Source: a virus. Taken from it: a stretch of 64,000 nucleotides of DNA. The stretch lies in the IMG/VR virus record IMGVR_UViG_3300025646_000015, positions 1-64,000 of that record. One strand, given 5' to 3'. Both the position numbers and the translations under genes were made by a program. Of the stretch, positions 38,637 to 47,584 are shown one piece after another. Numbering within the stretch: position 1 is the first letter of the stretch; each line of letters begins with the position of its first letter. The notes below the pieces were generated by a model. The model had not been told where the DNA came from. It saw only the letters and a program-made list of their open reading frames with translations, and made no database searches.

Positions 38637-39392
38637 AATATGATTTTTGATTTCTAAATTTCTATTATTAATCCTCATTTGCTTGAGGATATGTTTTTTA
38701 TCTTCTAAGTAATCTTCTTGATTTAAATAAAGATTGGGATTCCATTTTATAAAAATTTTGTTAATTTTTTTGTACAAAGGTGAAGACAACAATGCATTAA
38801 GTAATTTTTTTTCATCCCCCTGCACATCAATTTTCATAACAATATAAGGATTAAAATAATCTTTAAAGACATCAACCAACAAATTATGTATACCTATACA
38901 TTTAACATTTTTAGTATCATACTTTACGCTATGAAAGTTTCCCCAATGATCAATATTTGCTATAGTGGAAGAACCAAATGGTTTGGTTTCGAAATGAGAA
39001 CCTTTTGATCTTTGAACCATTTTAACTAATTTTGCTTCATTAAATCCACTTTGAGCCGAAACCCCTAAATTCTCGTATGTAAAGTTTTTGAATTTTGGCA
39101 ATGTGTTCGTAATGGGATATGATGCAAAAAATACAGATTCATCTAATTCATAACAACGAACATCCCATGAATTATCAATACCAAAATCATTAACATATTT
39201 TTTAAGTCCATTAAAATTGCCAGAACCAATATCAATAAAAACTTTTTGTTTTTCGGTGTATTCAATAATTGAATCTAGTAATTGTTTGCAATCGAATTCT
39301 AAGTTATTTTCATTCTTGAAGGATTCTATTGTTGATAGAATTTGTGATCTAATTGTAGTTTTAGTTTTTTGTATTTTTTGTTTTGTTTTCAT
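38631..39392 (-). CDS. FkbM-like methyltransferase
   Basis: 253 residues. SAM-binding motif VFIDIGSG (about 52-59), a second acidic strand YELDES, and VMKIDVQGDEKKLLNALL (about 191-208), characteristic of FkbM-type methyltransferases that act on sugars. Overlaps the stop of the plus-strand gene by six bases and the HNH gene by 32. Confidence 0.65.
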   Translation of the reverse strand: MKTKQKIQKTKTTIRSQILSTIESFKNENNLEFDCKQLLDSIIEYTEKQKVFIDIGSGNFNGLKKYVNDFGIDNSWDVRCYELDESVFFASYPITNTLPKFKNFTYENLGVSAQSGFNEAKLVKMVQRSKGSHFETKPFGSSTIANIDHWGNFHSVKYDTKNVKCIGIHNLLVDVFKDYFNPYIVMKIDVQGDEKKLLNALLSSPLYKKINKIFIKWNPNLYLNQEDYLEDKKHILKQMRINNRNLEIKNHIL

Positions 39393-39984
39393 TGATTTTT
39401 TTATATTGAATTATTTTTTCACATAATTTATAGAGTTCATCTAAGCTCAAATCACCTTTTGCCGTATTTGCCGATTTTATGCATATACCTAAATTGCTTA
39501 GATCATTTGTTCCCCCTTTGGATGTAGGAATGATATGATCGAGGTTATATGTTTCAGGTTTATTTAAATCTATTTTTTCTCCAGTTAAATAACAGACAGG
39601 ATTATCTCCTATTTTATTCAACACATCTTGATAGGAATAATTAGAGGAAATGTTATTTACAAGTCCATGCGTTTTATGCTTATTACTTCTTTTAAAAGTC
39701 TTGACTTTTCCTCTAAAAGATTGGTTGTCAAATTCTTCTTTGGAAGTTCTATTTCTAAATGCAGAAATTTTTCTGAAAATTGATTTTCTGTTTTTAGTTT
39801 GAGACCGAACTCTTTCTTTTTCTGAACCATCTCCACAATGGTAACTAATTGTTGATTTAGAACAATTTAATATTGATTGAATTTCTTTGTAGCTTTTACC
39901 TTCTGATCTTAATTTTAAGATATCTTCCTTTCGCTTTTTATTATTTAAATTTTTTCTTTTTTTTGTCTGGAAAGTTTGGTTCAT
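39361..39984 (-). CDS. HNH endonuclease with HTH N-terminus
   Basis: 207 residues. A helix-turn-helix (ILKLRSEGKSYKEIQSILNCSKSTISYHC, about 23-51), a basic linker, then an HNH core: VCYLTGEKIDLNKPETYNLDHIIPTSKGGTNDLSNLGI (about 131-168) with the DH pair. The CxxC knuckle is reduced. Probably a mobile endonuclease inserted in the glycan island. Confidence 0.75.
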   Translation of the reverse strand: MNQTFQTKKRKNLNNKKRKEDILKLRSEGKSYKEIQSILNCSKSTISYHCGDGSEKERVRSQTKNRKSIFRKISAFRNRTSKEEFDNQSFRGKVKTFKRSNKHKTHGLVNNISSNYSYQDVLNKIGDNPVCYLTGEKIDLNKPETYNLDHIIPTSKGGTNDLSNLGICIKSANTAKGDLSLDELYKLCEKIIQYKKINENKTKNTKN

Positions 39985-40356
39985 TTAAATCATTGATTTT
40001 AAAATATTAAATATAAAAGATGATGCTAGAAAAATTTCTTCTTTATCTGCTTGATTTATTATATCAAGATTACATAAGTTTTCTAAATTTTCTTCGAAAG
40101 CAAAATACTTAATGTTTTCTGAAGGGTTATAAATATAGAAGCAATGAATTCCATGCTCGCAATTTTCTAGCAATAAAAAATAATTAGATTTGGATTCTTT
40201 GATTTTAAATGATGTGATTTTATTATATATATCAAGACATTTTACTGAAATATCATCAATTTCTGATTTTACAAAATTGCCTTTTAAATGATTTTTGTAA
40301 ATTTCATTAAATACTGTCTTAAAATTTAAATTTTGTAAGATTTTAGTAATTTTCAT
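39985..40356 (-). CDS. Hypothetical protein, 123 aa
   Basis: Starts MKITKILQNLNFKTVFNEIYK; Lys/Asn/Phe-rich, no motif recognised. TTG just upstream could also start it. Function unknown. Confidence 0.55.
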   Translation of the reverse strand: MKITKILQNLNFKTVFNEIYKNHLKGNFVKSEIDDISVKCLDIYNKITSFKIKESKSNYFLLLENCEHGIHCFYIYNPSENIKYFAFEENLENLCNLDIINQADKEEIFLASSFIFNILKSMI

Positions 40357-40370
40357 CAATATGATTTACA

Positions 40371-40850
40371 CTATATCATATTGTTTGATCCTATAATTTG
40401 ATACTTAATCCCGCTTTGAAATTGACCGAGTTTATTTCTTGCAGGGCAAAATTTTCCATTCTCATTTCTTTTCTCGAAACTAATGCGTAACCCTTTGTTC
40501 CAAGGAGTGTTGTTGGTTGAAAATCTTCCTTGACTGTCTCTGTTATCTGATTTATTTGGGGCAAACCAAGAATCTTTTGATATTTTATACAATTTATGTT
40601 TTGTGTTCGGATAACTTTTTTCCAATATCAACTCCCACTCTTTATCGCTTAAAACCCTTCCCTTATACTTATTTTTATTTAAATGATATATTCTTATATT
40701 GGATATGGATATTTTTTTTAAATCTTTTTTAATTTTTTTTAAAAAAACTTCTCCAGCATGATCTTTATTTGAAGCTTTAATAAAAGATTTCGCATGAAAA
40801 TCAAAAGCTGAATGTATAATATAATATATTATGTATATATTTGAGTTCAT
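40371..40850 (-). CDS. Hypothetical protein with NUMOD-like repeats, 159 aa
   Basis: The C-terminal half has GRFSTNNTPWNKGLR, RNENGKFCPARNKLGQF: short basic repeats with Asn/Gly/Phe like the NUMOD DNA-binding modules of homing endonucleases. The nuclease itself may be the HNH two genes downstream. The first 70 residues are of unknown kind. Starts at the stop of the RmlD-like gene. Confidence 0.5.
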   Translation of the reverse strand: MNSNIYIIYYIIHSAFDFHAKSFIKASNKDHAGEVFLKKIKKDLKKISISNIRIYHLNKNKYKGRVLSDKEWELILEKSYPNTKHKLYKISKDSWFAPNKSDNRDSQGRFSTNNTPWNKGLRISFEKRNENGKFCPARNKLGQFQSGIKYQIIGSNNMI

Positions 40851-41734
40851 TATAAATGTCGTCTTATTAGATATTTAGATAATGCATCCTTTAATGCTTC
40901 CTCTACTGTTCTAATCGGAATATATTTTTCGATTTTCGATGTATCAAGAGTGCAATTTGAGCGAGGAGCAACAACTTCTTGCATAAAATTATCTAAATTG
41001 CTGAAAAATTTAAATTCTTTATTTGGCTTTAAATGTTCTCGCATTAAATCAACTACTTCTTTAGTAGTAATACTACCTTTATTTGTTACATTGTAAATCC
41101 CAAATGGGACGTTTTGCTCGATTAAATCAATAGTATATTTTGCAAAATCAGCGCGATGAGAAAGAGAATTACGCGCATCTAATAATTTATCGTAAGTTAA
41201 TAATTTAGTTAAATAATTGCGTGGAGATTCGAATTCATCAAATGGTATGCGCAGTCTAAAAATATAACTATCTGGAGCATTTTGCTTGATAATTTTTTCT
41301 GCGAGAGCTTTGGTTCCACTATAAAAACTACCATTTTGAAAATCAAAATTAGAAACATCTTCTTCTGAAAATTGTTTTTCATATCCAGTATAAATACAGC
41401 CCGAAGAAATATGAGTATATAAATACCCTTTATTTGCACAAAGTTGAGAAAAAAACGCGGGTAAAACTACATTACCTTCAACTGCATCCGATTTGTTTAG
41501 CTCGCAAGCATCCACATTTGGTTTGCCAATATATCCCGCGCAATTAATGATGGAAACATTATAGTGTTTGACTGTTTTTTTGTATACAGTATTTGACAGC
41601 CAATTATCAAAAACTTTCATATTTGTATAGTCTACATCTGTGCGACTAAGGGCGATATAAGGTAAATCGCGAGACATTAATTCTTTTATTATAGCTTCTG
41701 CTATATAGCCATTTTTGCCTAATATTATATACAT
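40850..41734 (-). CDS. RmlD-like NAD(P)-dependent sugar reductase
   Basis: 294 residues. Nucleotide-binding GKNGYIAEAII (6-16), NCAGYIGKPN strand-loop, catalytic-type YSGTKALAEK (Tyr-x-x-x-Lys, about 136-145). Length and layout match dTDP-4-dehydrorhamnose reductase and other extended SDRs. Acts in sugar-nucleotide synthesis for the island's glycosyltransferases. Confidence 0.75.
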   Translation of the reverse strand: MYIILGKNGYIAEAIIKELMSRDLPYIALSRTDVDYTNMKVFDNWLSNTVYKKTVKHYNVSIINCAGYIGKPNVDACELNKSDAVEGNVVLPAFFSQLCANKGYLYTHISSGCIYTGYEKQFSEEDVSNFDFQNGSFYSGTKALAEKIIKQNAPDSYIFRLRIPFDEFESPRNYLTKLLTYDKLLDARNSLSHRADFAKYTIDLIEQNVPFGIYNVTNKGSITTKEVVDLMREHLKPNKEFKFFSNLDNFMQEVVAPRSNCTLDTSKIEKYIPIRTVEEALKDALSKYLIRRHL

Positions 41735-41740
41735 AAAAAA

Positions 41741-42406
41741 TTAAAGATTATTGCGCACATGGTAAACACATTCTCCAAAACCCCCATTATCCAATATACA
41801 TTTATAAGAAAAAACTAATTCTAAAAATGACTCGTCAATGAACTTTATGTCATCAGAAGAAGTTTGAAAAATATTGATTGGTAATTTGAATTCCTGTTTA
41901 ATTGAATATAAAATATTATTTATAATATCTTGATTGACAGAATAGTTGTGATCTGTGTATGAGTATCTATTGTCTAATAAATCATTCGATCCGTAATGCA
42001 TTGCAGCAACTATGGTTATCGAGGAAGTTTGGCTGTCTAAAAAGTTGTCTATTGAATGCATCAACCTATCTCTATTGAAAATAAAACAATCTTGATGAAA
42101 CTCATTATCTGTAGCAATATCCCCACATCTAATATTAACACAAAGATTGTTTTTGGCAGGTTTATAAAATTTTTTTGAAATCGAAGCCAAAGACTCCCAA
42201 TTTATTTCTTCAGGACGATTGATATCAATTGTTTTTAAATATTTAAACAAAATAGAATCTTGATATTTGGGGTCAGATAAAATTATTTTTCGATCATTTT
42301 TCCATCGCATCCCTCGGGCATAAATTAAATCTCCAATTCGATAGTGCTTATTACATTTGAGTAATCTTATTTGTTCAAATAAATTTATTTTTTCAGAAAT
42401 TGTCAT
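41741..42406 (-). CDS. Fucosyltransferase-like protein, 221 aa
   Basis: Contains NNLCVNIRCGDIATDNEF (about 91-108), which resembles the 'H/N-x-R-x-G-D' motif of fucosyltransferases, and a C-terminal SYKCILDNGGFGECVYH region in place of the usual SGNS motif. Shorter than full-length enzymes. Function by analogy only. Confidence 0.5.
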   Translation of the reverse strand: MTISEKINLFEQIRLLKCNKHYRIGDLIYARGMRWKNDRKIILSDPKYQDSILFKYLKTIDINRPEEINWESLASISKKFYKPAKNNLCVNIRCGDIATDNEFHQDCFIFNRDRLMHSIDNFLDSQTSSITIVAAMHYGSNDLLDNRYSYTDHNYSVNQDIINNILYSIKQEFKLPINIFQTSSDDIKFIDESFLELVFSYKCILDNGGFGECVYHVRNNL

Positions 42407-42409
42407 AAA

Positions 42410-43192
42410 TTAAATTGATGGGTTTTTTAATTTATTAAATATAATATATTTGTATATATCTGATCTTTTTGATTTTTTGCCAAAATCTTCAAGGAAATTA
42501 TTATTCATGTTATTAACTCCTCCATGAATGTGAAAAAGATTATATGACTTTTTTATTTTAGCAAAATTTATATTTTCAGATCTAAATTCAAAGGTGATAG
42601 GTATACGCGAAAACACTTTTAAATGATGACACAAAAATTCAATTAAAAACATGTCATTTAATTTTTTATCCTCCTTGTTTTGTAAGTTTATGTTATAAAA
42701 TTCAGAAAATTTCTTAGATGTAGATTCGAAATCTTTGCTATTAAAAAAATCTTCAAAAAAATCAAGGAGTGTTTCGGAAGATTGTTTTGTCATATAACCA
42801 CAAGATCCTGAGTTAGCCAAAATACATGCTTGGTTTTTAATTACAGAATCCGCCTTTTTAAAATTGAAAGATTGGTTGAATACATCGTAATCACACCATA
42901 AGCAATCCTCTTTGTTTTCTAGAACAAAATTGGTATAGGCATACCACCTTAAATAACAATGCATTAAATATCTAGGATAATTTGGAGAAAATTTGTAAAA
43001 AGGGCTATTGAAATCTTCAATTTTTATATTTTTCAATTTTGAATTGGAGATAGCGTCTTTTTTTGACAAAACGATTGGATTCCAACCTTTGGATTTCCAA
43101 TTTTTTTTCCATATATCAACAAGAACCAGACTGTCTTCAGACAATCTTAAATTATCTATAGGCTCATAATAACAAATAACAGTTCTTTTCAT
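42410..43192 (-). CDS. GT-A-type glycosyltransferase-like protein, 260 aa
   Basis: Shares a layout with the gene at 51731: N-terminal W-K-K-N-W-K-S-K-G-W-N-P-I, YLRWYAYTNFVL, and a DxD-like WCDYDVFN (about 98-105). Likely GT-A fold nucleotide-sugar enzyme. Substrate unknown. Confidence 0.55.
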   Translation of the reverse strand: MKRTVICYYEPIDNLRLSEDSLVLVDIWKKNWKSKGWNPIVLSKKDAISNSKLKNIKIEDFNSPFYKFSPNYPRYLMHCYLRWYAYTNFVLENKEDCLWCDYDVFNQSFNFKKADSVIKNQACILANSGSCGYMTKQSSETLLDFFEDFFNSKDFESTSKKFSEFYNINLQNKEDKKLNDMFLIEFLCHHLKVFSRIPITFEFRSENINFAKIKKSYNLFHIHGGVNNMNNNFLEDFGKKSKRSDIYKYIIFNKLKNPSI

Positions 43193-43197
43193 TTTAA

Positions 43198-43737
43198 TTA
43201 AAAATTGTACCCAAAATGATTAATTACATCTTTATTTTCTTCATGAACTATATCAATCATTTCAGAATTAAAAAAGGGCCGATAATCTGACGTTTTTCTA
43301 GTGCCGTGATGATCAAAATGAGGCATATTTACCTTTGGCAAATCAATATAATTTAATAATTCCTTATAACCTTCTTGCATTTCTTCTAGCTTTATATGAA
43401 AATCGAGCTTCTCCCAATCTTTATATTTAAGCCTAGGCTCATTATAAAAAAAATCTTCAAAATCTTTGTATGGTTTTTTGTGCTTTATGCAATGATAATA
43501 CCATGAAACCAACCTATCCCAGGGGTTTCGTAATACGGCAAATTTAAAATAATCATTAATGTTTAAATTCATAGAGGAGATTTCGTTTTCCATATCAGAA
43601 AAACTTCTGTGAAACCCAGGGTCTTCTGGTTTGTAGCCATGTTTTTTAAGAACCCCCCATTTGATGGCTAAACGCATAGAGGTGCCGCCACATTTTCCGT
43701 AATGTAAAAATAGTATTTTATATTTATGCCATATCAT
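43198..43737 (-). CDS. Sulfotransferase family protein, 179 aa
   Basis: PAPS-binding 5' loop YGKCGGTS (13-20) and 3' phosphate motif FAVLRNPWDRLVSWYY (66-81) match sulfotransferase family 2. Expected to move sulfate from PAPS to a glycan hydroxyl. It sits between glycosyltransferase-like genes and a sigma-like gene. Confidence 0.75.
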   Translation of the reverse strand: MIWHKYKILFLHYGKCGGTSMRLAIKWGVLKKHGYKPEDPGFHRSFSDMENEISSMNLNINDYFKFAVLRNPWDRLVSWYYHCIKHKKPYKDFEDFFYNEPRLKYKDWEKLDFHIKLEEMQEGYKELLNYIDLPKVNMPHFDHHGTRKTSDYRPFFNSEMIDIVHEENKDVINHFGYNF

Positions 43738-43740
43738 AGG

Positions 43741-44412
43741 TTATTTTGATCTAGATTTTTCCCTGCCTCCTCCAAATAAATAATTTATAGCTCTATTGCC
43801 TTTAGCCAAAAATTCTTTATCGCAATCTGCATTTATATCTATTTTGATATAAGATTTGATTCTATCATATATATCCATAATAGAATGAGAGATAGCTTGG
43901 TGAGTAACTCCTAACGCATTACCAAGCTCATCAAGAGTCTTACCTTGTAGGACAAATGGGAAAATATTTTTTTGGCGAGGAGTTAATATGTCACTATAAT
44001 CCAATAACCATTTAATGATATTATTGTATTTTTCTGAATGATTTAATTTTGCGAAACTAGGATCTTCGGCACCTATAGTTTGACACATGTAATCAAAAAT
44101 AGTTTTATCGCCCTCGTCACTTTTGACTAGAGAATCATCTTTTCTTTCGAGATATTTTTTATCTCCATAAGCGAAACCCCCACTAGCAGTCCATTTAATA
44201 AAATTTCGACAAGTCATATGGGTAAATTTTCTAAATTCTGTTTCATTGTCAAACACTTTGTCAAATAATTTGTTTATACAATAGTTGTTAATTTCAGAAA
44301 TAATTTCCTCTACAGTTAACTTATGGTGAGGTCTCCTGTGTTTACTTACGATTTTAATCATGTCGTCTTGATATTCAGACAACCATTTTATATTCTGATC
44401 TTTATTTTCCAT
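43741..44412 (-). CDS. Sigma-factor-like protein, 223 aa
   Basis: A C-terminal region-4-like helix-turn-helix, SDILTPRQKNIFPFVLQGKTLDELGNALGVTHQAISHSI (about 139-176), with the T-P-R-Q and V-x-x-x-x-I-S spacing of sigma70 region 4. N-terminal helices (EIISEINNYCINKLFDKVF) are poorly conserved. Probably directs the phage's later transcription. Overlaps the gene above by 11 bases. Confidence 0.6.
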   Translation of the reverse strand: MENKDQNIKWLSEYQDDMIKIVSKHRRPHHKLTVEEIISEINNYCINKLFDKVFDNETEFRKFTHMTCRNFIKWTASGGFAYGDKKYLERKDDSLVKSDEGDKTIFDYMCQTIGAEDPSFAKLNHSEKYNNIIKWLLDYSDILTPRQKNIFPFVLQGKTLDELGNALGVTHQAISHSIMDIYDRIKSYIKIDINADCDKEFLAKGNRAINYLFGGGREKSRSK

Positions 44413-45268
44413 AATTAAGACATTTTTTAACAGTTTGGTAATTGCATTTTAATTTTTCGCGTATCATATGAAAAGTTGCTCCCTCTGACCTCATCTTTAC
44501 AGCTTGAGGCGCGAGTCTGGCTATGCGAGCTTCTGATTTTTTTTGCCAAGCACTCTTAATTCCAGCAATCCTTCTTTCATTGTTGGCTAAAGCATGAGCT
44601 ATGCTAGGTGGGGGTGGGGGGAATTCTTTTTGCCAATCAACTTCAACAAATTTTTCTTCCATCAATTTATACAAAGATCTAATTGGCATGCCCATTGATT
44701 TAGCTGCTCTAGTTCGATTATTGCCGTTGAGCGATAAATGTAGCTGAATTTTCTCTTTCATGCCTTCACGCTCTTCTTTGGGCCATTCTATCCATTTGCC
44801 TCGCCATAACATATAAGGTTTTTCTTCTTTTTTAGCTGTATGAATGGGTCGAATCTTGTTACCCTTTTGAAAACCCACTCCCTTCTTGGGTGGAGTGCCT
44901 TTGTTAAAGCGGTTATTATAACCTTTAGGTCTAGTTTTATTATATTTAAATAAATGGTTGGCGAAATTAGGGAAAGATGCATCTCTGATGCATTGCCAGT
45001 CTTTAATATTCAATCTCAAGTCATGCATGGCTGTATCATGAGTTAACATAAATATTTGTAATGCCTTGATTTTGTGAGAGGGGTTATCTTCTTTAACTTT
45101 TTTAGTTAAAATTTTTTTTGCTAAGTCAGCAGATCTAGCTTTAATAACAACACGAAAATCTAACTCATTACCCTCGGAGTCATGCTCGGTATAATCTATT
45201 TTCCAATACTGATCGAAAGAGAATTTCTTTTTTCTATATTTAAATTGAGAATTTTGTTTTTTAGGCAT
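44402..45268 (-). CDS. HTH DNA-binding protein with two helix-turn-helix segments
   Basis: 288 residues, basic. A Fis-like HTH (LHLSLNGNNRTRAAKSMGMPIRSLYKLM, about 181-208) and a C-terminal one (MRSEGATFHMIREKLKCNYQTVKKCL, about 257-282), with proline-rich FPPPPPS between. N-terminal 100 residues unknown. The ATG at 45268 lies two bases after the upstream stop and is preferred over 45364. Function: regulator or terminase-small-subunit-like protein; undecided. Confidence 0.55.
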   Translation of the reverse strand: MPKKQNSQFKYRKKKFSFDQYWKIDYTEHDSEGNELDFRVVIKARSADLAKKILTKKVKEDNPSHKIKALQIFMLTHDTAMHDLRLNIKDWQCIRDASFPNFANHLFKYNKTRPKGYNNRFNKGTPPKKGVGFQKGNKIRPIHTAKKEEKPYMLWRGKWIEWPKEEREGMKEKIQLHLSLNGNNRTRAAKSMGMPIRSLYKLMEEKFVEVDWQKEFPPPPPSIAHALANNERRIAGIKSAWQKKSEARIARLAPQAVKMRSEGATFHMIREKLKCNYQTVKKCLNYGK

Positions 45269-45269
45269 A

Positions 45270-45500
45270 TCAATCTTCCAATGAGTCATCGACCTTTTTT
45301 TTGAATTCGGGGTTGCTATCGTATATCCCCATTGATCTGCCAATGGCATGAGAGAATCGATCAATGAAAATCACAACACCTATTATAATATAAAAATATA
45401 TATTATATATACCTATTGAAAAATATAAGCAGGTTAATAAAACTATGTAAGGTAAATATTTATTCAATAAATATTCTATCATTGCTTGCATACTATTCAT
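45270..45500 (-). CDS. Small membrane protein, 76 aa
   Basis: Two membrane segments (YLPYIVLLTCLYFSIGIYNIY; YIIIGVVIFIDRF), then a charged end. The ATG at 45500 follows GGAG and overlaps the ECF sigma stop. Possibly an anti-sigma-like companion, but no known anti-sigma domain is visible. Confidence 0.55.
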   Translation of the reverse strand: MNSMQAMIEYLLNKYLPYIVLLTCLYFSIGIYNIYFYIIIGVVIFIDRFSHAIGRSMGIYDSNPEFKKKVDDSLED

Positions 45501-46047
45501 TTTTAAATTCTCCATATACTTCATAATAATTAATTTTTGTTTTTGTTGATTTTAACAAATTTTGCCTAATCCTAAATAATGTAGCAGTTATAGATCCAAT
45601 AGGTTTATTTAGCGTTTTTGATATCTTCTTCATAGAGTAATTTTTTTTAAATCTTAAATTAGCTATTTCCTTCATGTGTTCTGGCAAATTTTGGTAAGAT
45701 ATATCCAAAGCTTCTTTTTCGTGCTTATGAGGCTCATAAGTGATAGATTCATCCATAATATCTTGAATCAATTCGCTATCAAAAAAAATTTTATTTCTTT
45801 TCTTTTTGGTGAGAAAGCCCATTACTTGATATCTAGCAATTTTAAATGCCCATGTTTTAAGTTCCGCTTTATTTGGATCAAATAAGTCTTGTTTTTCGCA
45901 AAGAATTAGGTTTGTTTCTTGTAATACATCTTTAGCATCTTCATAATTATGAATTATAGATAATATAAAAGAAAGTAATGAATTTTGAATTTTTGCAACC
46001 TCCAAATCAAAGAAAAAAGGTGGACCTTTATAAGTTTTGTCTTTCAC
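45493..46047 (-). CDS. ECF sigma factor, PVC-type
   Basis: 184 residues, GTG start. Region 2: SLLSFILSIIHNYEDAKDVLQETNLILCEK (about 23-52), then the WAFKIARYQVMGF core. Region 4: LPEHMKEIANLRFKKNYSMKKISKTLN...SITATLFRIRQNL (about 121-168). DVLQETN with AWA/K-IA-x-x-Q-V is typical of the Rhodopirellula/Verrucomicrobium sigma family. Likely turns on phage-specific promoters. The family match is from memory. Confidence 0.75.
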   Translation of the reverse strand: MKDKTYKGPPFFFDLEVAKIQNSLLSFILSIIHNYEDAKDVLQETNLILCEKQDLFDPNKAELKTWAFKIARYQVMGFLTKKKRNKIFFDSELIQDIMDESITYEPHKHEKEALDISYQNLPEHMKEIANLRFKKNYSMKKISKTLNKPIGSITATLFRIRQNLLKSTKTKINYYEVYGEFKNE

Positions 46048-46261
46048 TCCACTTTCCTGAATAAGGATTAAATTTTTCTATATATATATTTTGAACAATA
46101 AGACCCTTTTTCTTTAACATCGATTCGTGCGAATCTAAAGCTTCTTTAGAGTTTTTTGCCATAAAGTAATGATAACTATCCATAACTGAATGATATGATC
46201 CTGCATTATATTTGATGCGATACTCAAAGAGTTTTTCAGCCAATTTTTTCTTCTTCTTCAT
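46028..46261 (-). CDS. Basic hypothetical protein, 77 aa
   Basis: Starts MKKKKKLAEKLFEYRIKYNAG; helix then YSGKWSERQNL. The ATG at 46261 is preferred over 46303, which would overlap the upstream gene by 68 bases. Function unknown. Confidence 0.5.
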   Translation of the reverse strand: MKKKKKLAEKLFEYRIKYNAGSYHSVMDSYHYFMAKNSKEALDSHESMLKKKGLIVQNIYIEKFNPYSGKWSERQNL

Positions 46262-46421
46262 CCATCCAATAAATGTCATCAAATAAAACGAATTTATATT
46301 CATCTTCTAATTCCAATTCAACCCCAACGGGCTGACCTGCAGAAACAACAATGTCATTTTCTTTATAAAAGAATTCTTCGTAGTCTGATGCAAAAACTAT
46401 TTGACAAGATTTTATATTCAT
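46236..46421 (-). CDS. Acidic hypothetical protein, 61 aa
   Basis: Starts MNIKSCQIVFASDYEEFFYKE and ends acidic. First gene of the regulator block. Function unknown. Confidence 0.55.
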   Translation of the reverse strand: MNIKSCQIVFASDYEEFFYKENDIVVSAGQPVGVELELEDEYKFVLFDDIYWMDEEEEKIG

Positions 46422-46452
46422 ATTTTATATATTGTTTTATTATTATGAAATA

Positions 46453-46481
46453 ATCTTAACCCAAAATTTACAAAATGTCAA
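46453..46481 (-). promoter_or_regulatory. Sigma70-type promoter of the regulator block
   Basis: TTGACA, 17 bases, TAAGAT; leader of about 25 bases to the ATG at 46421. The first strong -35/-10 pair in the island after 37.7 kb. Confidence 0.65.
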
Positions 46482-46496
46482 GTATATTTAATATTA

Positions 46497-47543
46497 TTAC
46501 AATTGAGATATTATCGCAGAACACAACTTGGGTAGAAAAATTTCACCAATAACTTTTCTAATAAAATTAGGTTGATAATCATATCTGAAGCCCCCGTTTG
46601 AGCCTGAATGAGCAAAACGATCTAAGCAGTTCTCAGGAAGGCCGCATACACAAAGCAATTCCCTTATTGACAGAACTCTTGGGTCAGTTGGATGCACATT
46701 ATTTTGGCTGGATATTGAGCCATTTGTCATTGTTACAGTAGGTGCAGGTTTGTCCCAATACATTCGTTTGTATGTAGTCATAAATCCTTTTATTCTTCTA
46801 CCATCTTTTTGGGGATAATCAATCAAATTATTGAAAGCAGTATCACCCTCAGGTGTAGATGACATCCATTTGACATGATTAGGGTTATGATTAGGTGCAA
46901 AATGCCAAGGTATATCAGAATGCTCTCCATTATTTAAAGAAGGTAGGTGTCCTATCGCATCTCGAAGGGTGTAAGTCTGACGCATGGCTGAAGGATGTTC
47001 CCACTTCCCGTTTGGAGAAATTAAGCAAATAGAACGTTTTCTAGACTGAGGTGTGCCAAAATTTTTTGAGTCAAGCACTAGAAATTTAGCTTTCATGCCC
47101 TTGGGGATATTTAAATTTATGAATTCAGAAATTTTAACAACAGAGTTGTTATAATTTATAAATGTATCAGGCATTTGGGGGACATTTTCAATTAACATAT
47201 ATTTTGCCCCAATCGAATGAAATACATCTAAAGCATAAACTATAAGTTTATTTCTAATATCATCTGGTTTTTTTAAAGCATTTGCTCCACTCATGCCTTG
47301 ACAAGGGGGAGTAGCTATGACTAAATCGACTCCCTCGTCTTGACTTAATGATTTTTGAATTATTTGATTTCTTATTTCAATGGAAGATATATCACCATGA
47401 ATACAATCACATTCTGGATAAAATTTATTATATAATTCACACCTTGATTCAATCAGCTCATTTGCCAGTACTACATTGACTCCTAAATTTTTTAGATAAA
47501 ATTCTCCAAAACCAACATTTGAAAATAAAGATATTGCATTCAT
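46497..47543 (-). CDS. DNA (cytosine-5) methyltransferase
   Basis: 348 residues with all key C5 motifs: I SLFSNVGFGEF (5-15), IV ATPPCQGMSGAN (77-88, catalytic C81), VI IENVP (118-122), VIII FGTPQSRKRSICL (about 163-175), and IX/X near KPAPTVTMTNGSIS...LSIRELLCVCGLPENC. Probably methylates phage DNA against host restriction; no restriction partner is present. Confidence 0.85.
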   Translation of the reverse strand: MNAISLFSNVGFGEFYLKNLGVNVVLANELIESRCELYNKFYPECDCIHGDISSIEIRNQIIQKSLSQDEGVDLVIATPPCQGMSGANALKKPDDIRNKLIVYALDVFHSIGAKYMLIENVPQMPDTFINYNNSVVKISEFINLNIPKGMKAKFLVLDSKNFGTPQSRKRSICLISPNGKWEHPSAMRQTYTLRDAIGHLPSLNNGEHSDIPWHFAPNHNPNHVKWMSSTPEGDTAFNNLIDYPQKDGRRIKGFMTTYKRMYWDKPAPTVTMTNGSISSQNNVHPTDPRVLSIRELLCVCGLPENCLDRFAHSGSNGGFRYDYQPNFIRKVIGEIFLPKLCSAIISQL

Positions 47544-47584
47544 GAAACGTATATTATATAGTATATATTATATGCATGCGATTA

